DNA of 8,460 nt, taken from NCBI GenBank assembly GCA_003647035.1, contig QMMB01000126.1, positions 1-8,460 on the forward strand, written 5' to 3'. The DNA is from Deltaproteobacteria bacterium. Its GTDB lineage: Bacteria; Myxococcota_A; Polyangia; Polyangiales; Houyiibacteriaceae. The number at the start of each line of letters is the position of its first letter. Within the stretch, counting starts at the first letter, position 1. Under the pieces are notes generated by a model, which was given only the letters and a program-made list of their open reading frames with translations, was not told where the DNA came from and made no database searches. Below are positions 7,023-8,460 of this stretch, one piece after another. A program made the translations under genes and the position numbers.

Positions 7023-7047
7023 CCTAGCTCCCTTGGGACCCTAGCTC
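7023..7047. repeat. Short direct repeat next to the operon start
   Basis: CCTAGCTC occurs at 7023-7030 and again at 7040-7047, 17 bp apart, just upstream of the long nfeD start. The copy nearer the gene overlaps the ribosome site (CTCCCTT on the plus strand, 7028-7034). Its position would suit a regulatory site for the nfeD-floA operon or chance duplication. Nothing else in the sequence decides between them. Confidence 0.35.
7028..7034 (-). promoter_or_regulatory. Ribosome binding site of the long nfeD, deciding the TTG start
   Basis: On the minus strand AAGGGAG lies 5 nt before TTG at 7022, an ideal distance. The next candidate start, GTG at 7013, would be 14 nt away. This selects TTG as the initiation codon. 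Confidence 0.65.
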
Positions 7048-7160
7048 AATGCCGTACTTCTTCAGAATCGTCCGAAAGAGCTTTTCACGGGCTTCGTTGG
7101 CGATAGCCTCCGGATTGGGCCCCGCATGATAAGCTCCCCACCTTCCGAAAGCGAGGACCG

Positions 7161-8213
7161 ATGCCGCCAGTGCCCCCGAAAAATGCTGGACCCGTTCGAG
7201 AGGCGCATCGCTTCGAGGAGGCGCGACTCGATGCCTGGATGAGGGAGCACGTCGATGGGTACACCGGTGCGCTTCAGGTTCGTCAGTTCAAAGGTGGGCA
7301 GTCCAATCCAACCTATTGGCTTGCGGATCGTGAACGTCAGTACGTCTTGCGCAAGAAGCCACCGGGCAAGCTTCTGCAATCGGCGCACGCGGTTGACCGT
7401 GAGTATCGGGTGATGCGCGCGTTGGCCGAGACCGATGTGCCCACGGCGACCATGTACGCGCTGTGCGAAGACGATGCGGTTATCGGCACGTCCTTCTTCG
7501 TGATGGAGTACGTGCAGGGGCGCATCTTTTGGAACGTTCAGCTTCCGGAGCTCGAGGCGGAGGAGCGCGGCGCGATCTACGAAGAACTGGGCCGGGTCCT
7601 GGCGGCGATTCACAGCGTCGACCTCGGCGCGAGGGGCTTGTCCGATTACGGCCGGCCCGATGCTTATGTGGCGCGCCAGGTGAAGCGCTGGACCAAGCAG
7701 TATCTCGCCTCTCGGACCGCGGAGATCGAGCAGATGAACACGCTGATCGAGTGGTTGCCGCCCAACATTCCCGACGACGAGGCGACCGCGCTGGTCCACG
7801 GCGACTACCGGCTGGACAACTTGATCTTTCATCCAACGGAGCCGCGTGCTCTCGCTGTCATCGATTGGGAGCTCTCGACGCTCGGGCACCCGCTGTCGGA
7901 CTTGGCCTACACGTGCATGCTGTACGACGTGATGCTGCCGAAGATCGGCGGCCTGGCGGGTGTTGACTTTGAAAAGACGGGCATCCCAACGGAGGACGCG
8001 TTCGTCGCCCGGTACTGCGAGCGCGTCGGCCGCGACGGGGTGCCGGACTTGCATTACTACAAGGCCTTCTCGCTCTTCCGCCTCGCCGCGATCGCGCAGG
8101 GCGTATACAAGCGCAGCCTGGATGGGCACGCCAGCTCCACGGAGGCGGCGATGTTCGGAGCGGCGGTGCCCCGCCTGGCCGGCATCGCGTGCGACTTGGT
8201 CGGAATTGGGTAG
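7161..8213 (+). CDS. APH-fold phosphotransferase of the ACAD10/11 kinase-domain type
   Basis: This 350-residue protein resembles the phosphotransferase domain of mammalian ACAD10/ACAD11 and bacterial proteins of the LvaA type. Related enzymes phosphorylate the hydroxyl of 4-hydroxyacyl-CoAs so that they can enter beta-oxidation. It shows a glycine-rich GGQSNPTY (45-52), a candidate ATP-binding lysine in YVLRKKPPGKLL (61-72), the hinge-like FFVMEYVQG (112-120), the catalytic loop HGDYRLDN (213-220, with D215 and N220) and the metal-binding VIDWELSTLGHPLSDLAY (233-250, with D235). All kinase residues appear intact. The ATG at 7161 has GAGGA 3 nt upstream. It is divergent from the nfeD-floA operon and 69 bp upstream of purB on the same strand. 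No acyl-CoA dehydrogenase partner, often adjacent in such loci, is in view. The substrate here is inferred only from the family. Confidence 0.94.
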   Translation: MPPVPPKNAGPVREAHRFEEARLDAWMREHVDGYTGALQVRQFKGGQSNPTYWLADRERQYVLRKKPPGKLLQSAHAVDREYRVMRALAETDVPTATMYALCEDDAVIGTSFFVMEYVQGRIFWNVQLPELEAEERGAIYEELGRVLAAIHSVDLGARGLSDYGRPDAYVARQVKRWTKQYLASRTAEIEQMNTLIEWLPPNIPDDEATALVHGDYRLDNLIFHPTEPRALAVIDWELSTLGHPLSDLAYTCMLYDVMLPKIGGLAGVDFEKTGIPTEDAFVARYCERVGRDGVPDLHYYKAFSLFRLAAIAQGVYKRSLDGHASSTEAAMFGAAVPRLAGIACDLVGIG

Positions 8214-8282
8214 GAGGACAGAGCCCCGGACTTCTGGGTGGTCGCCCGGGGGCGGCCCGTCTGCTAGCTTCGCCGCGCAACG

Positions 8283-8460
8283 ATGATTCCACGCTACAGC
8301 CCCGCCGAATTCCAAGCTCTTTGGTCTCAGAAACGCAAGTATGAGGCCTGGTTTGACGTCGAGATCGCCGCGTGTCACGCGATGGAAAACGCCGGTGTCG
8401 TTCCCGGGGGGACTGCCGACCAGGTCGCTGGGTTTCGCGAAAAGCTCGACCCGGACGCGA
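8283..8460 (+). CDS. purB: Adenylosuccinate lyase, first 59 codons (3' end outside window)
   Basis: Adenylosuccinate lyase acts twice in purine synthesis, releasing fumarate from SAICAR and from adenylosuccinate. The visible start, MIPRYSPAEFQALWS, followed by KYEAWFDVEIAACHAMENAG, is characteristic of PurB N-termini (MIxRYS..., LW, K-Y/F-x-x-W-x-x-V-E-x-A). The catalytic residues lie beyond the window. ATG at 8283 fits the family N-terminus exactly, but no convincing Shine-Dalgarno is seen in the GC-rich stretch before it. Spacing of 69 bp after the kinase gene allows either co-transcription or a separate promoter. Confidence 0.93.
   Translation, partial: MIPRYSPAEFQALWSQKRKYEAWFDVEIAACHAMENAGVVPGGTADQVAGFREKLDPDA

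Noticed and set aside
7127..7132. TGATAA upstream of the kinase and TGCTAG (8262-8267) upstream of purB as -10 elements
   Set aside because: Both resemble -10 boxes at plausible distances from the starts, but neither has a convincing -35 at 16-18 bp, so I do not list them as promoters.
8241..8258. GC-rich CGCCCGGGGGCG as a terminator between the kinase and purB
   Set aside because: It offers only about 4 bp of stem and has no T-tract, too weak to call.
7062..8378. 438-residue minus-strand open frame antisense to the phosphotransferase gene
   Set aside because: It is longer than the real gene but has no recognisable motif and covers the complete plus-strand kinase with all its catalytic motifs. 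It also runs across the purB start. Long antisense frames are common in high-GC DNA.

Overview
The window is GC-rich and densely coding, with strong G/C preference at third codon positions and mixed ATG/GTG/TTG starts. It looks like a bacterial chromosome segment. The protein sequences and short repeat-bearing gaps would suit a high-GC Gram-negative such as a Myxococcota or former-Deltaproteobacteria lineage. That placement is an impression and not a demonstrated assignment. No tRNA, rRNA, CRISPR, transposase or phage gene is visible.

Layout. (1) 1-2136, minus strand: the first 712 residues of an Lhr-type large DEAD/DEAH helicase, running off the left edge. (2) 2137-2339: a 203-bp gap holding a 21-bp near-perfect inverted repeat that encloses about 76 bp, bracketed by two copies of a 17-bp direct repeat. 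One copy overlaps the stop codon of the next gene. (3) 2340-7022, minus strand: a tightly packed operon read right to left. It encodes a long NfeD with a secreted SppA/ClpP-like serine protease domain (TTG start), a short NfeD (GTG start, 4-nt overlap), the flotillin FloA, a 51-residue basic small ORF overlapping the floA end by 17 nt, and a membrane-anchored HExxH metallopeptidase-like protein starting 6 nt after the small ORF. (4) 7161-8213, plus strand: an ACAD10/11-type APH-fold phosphotransferase, divergent from the operon. (5) 8283 to the right edge, plus strand: the first 59 codons of adenylosuccinate lyase (purB).

How the genes may work together. Long NfeD, short NfeD and FloA form the known bacterial membrane-microdomain set (compare yqeZ-floA-yqfB in Bacillus). 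Here the set is extended by two further genes: a tiny, strongly basic protein and a gluzincin-like peptidase with one N-terminal membrane segment. By the positive-inside rule the peptidase domain faces the cytoplasm, while the NfeD serine-protease domain follows a signal peptide and faces outward. The cluster would then place a predicted protease on each side of a flotillin domain. That five-gene arrangement is the most interesting part of the window. The helicase, kinase and purB look like ordinary housekeeping or metabolic neighbours.
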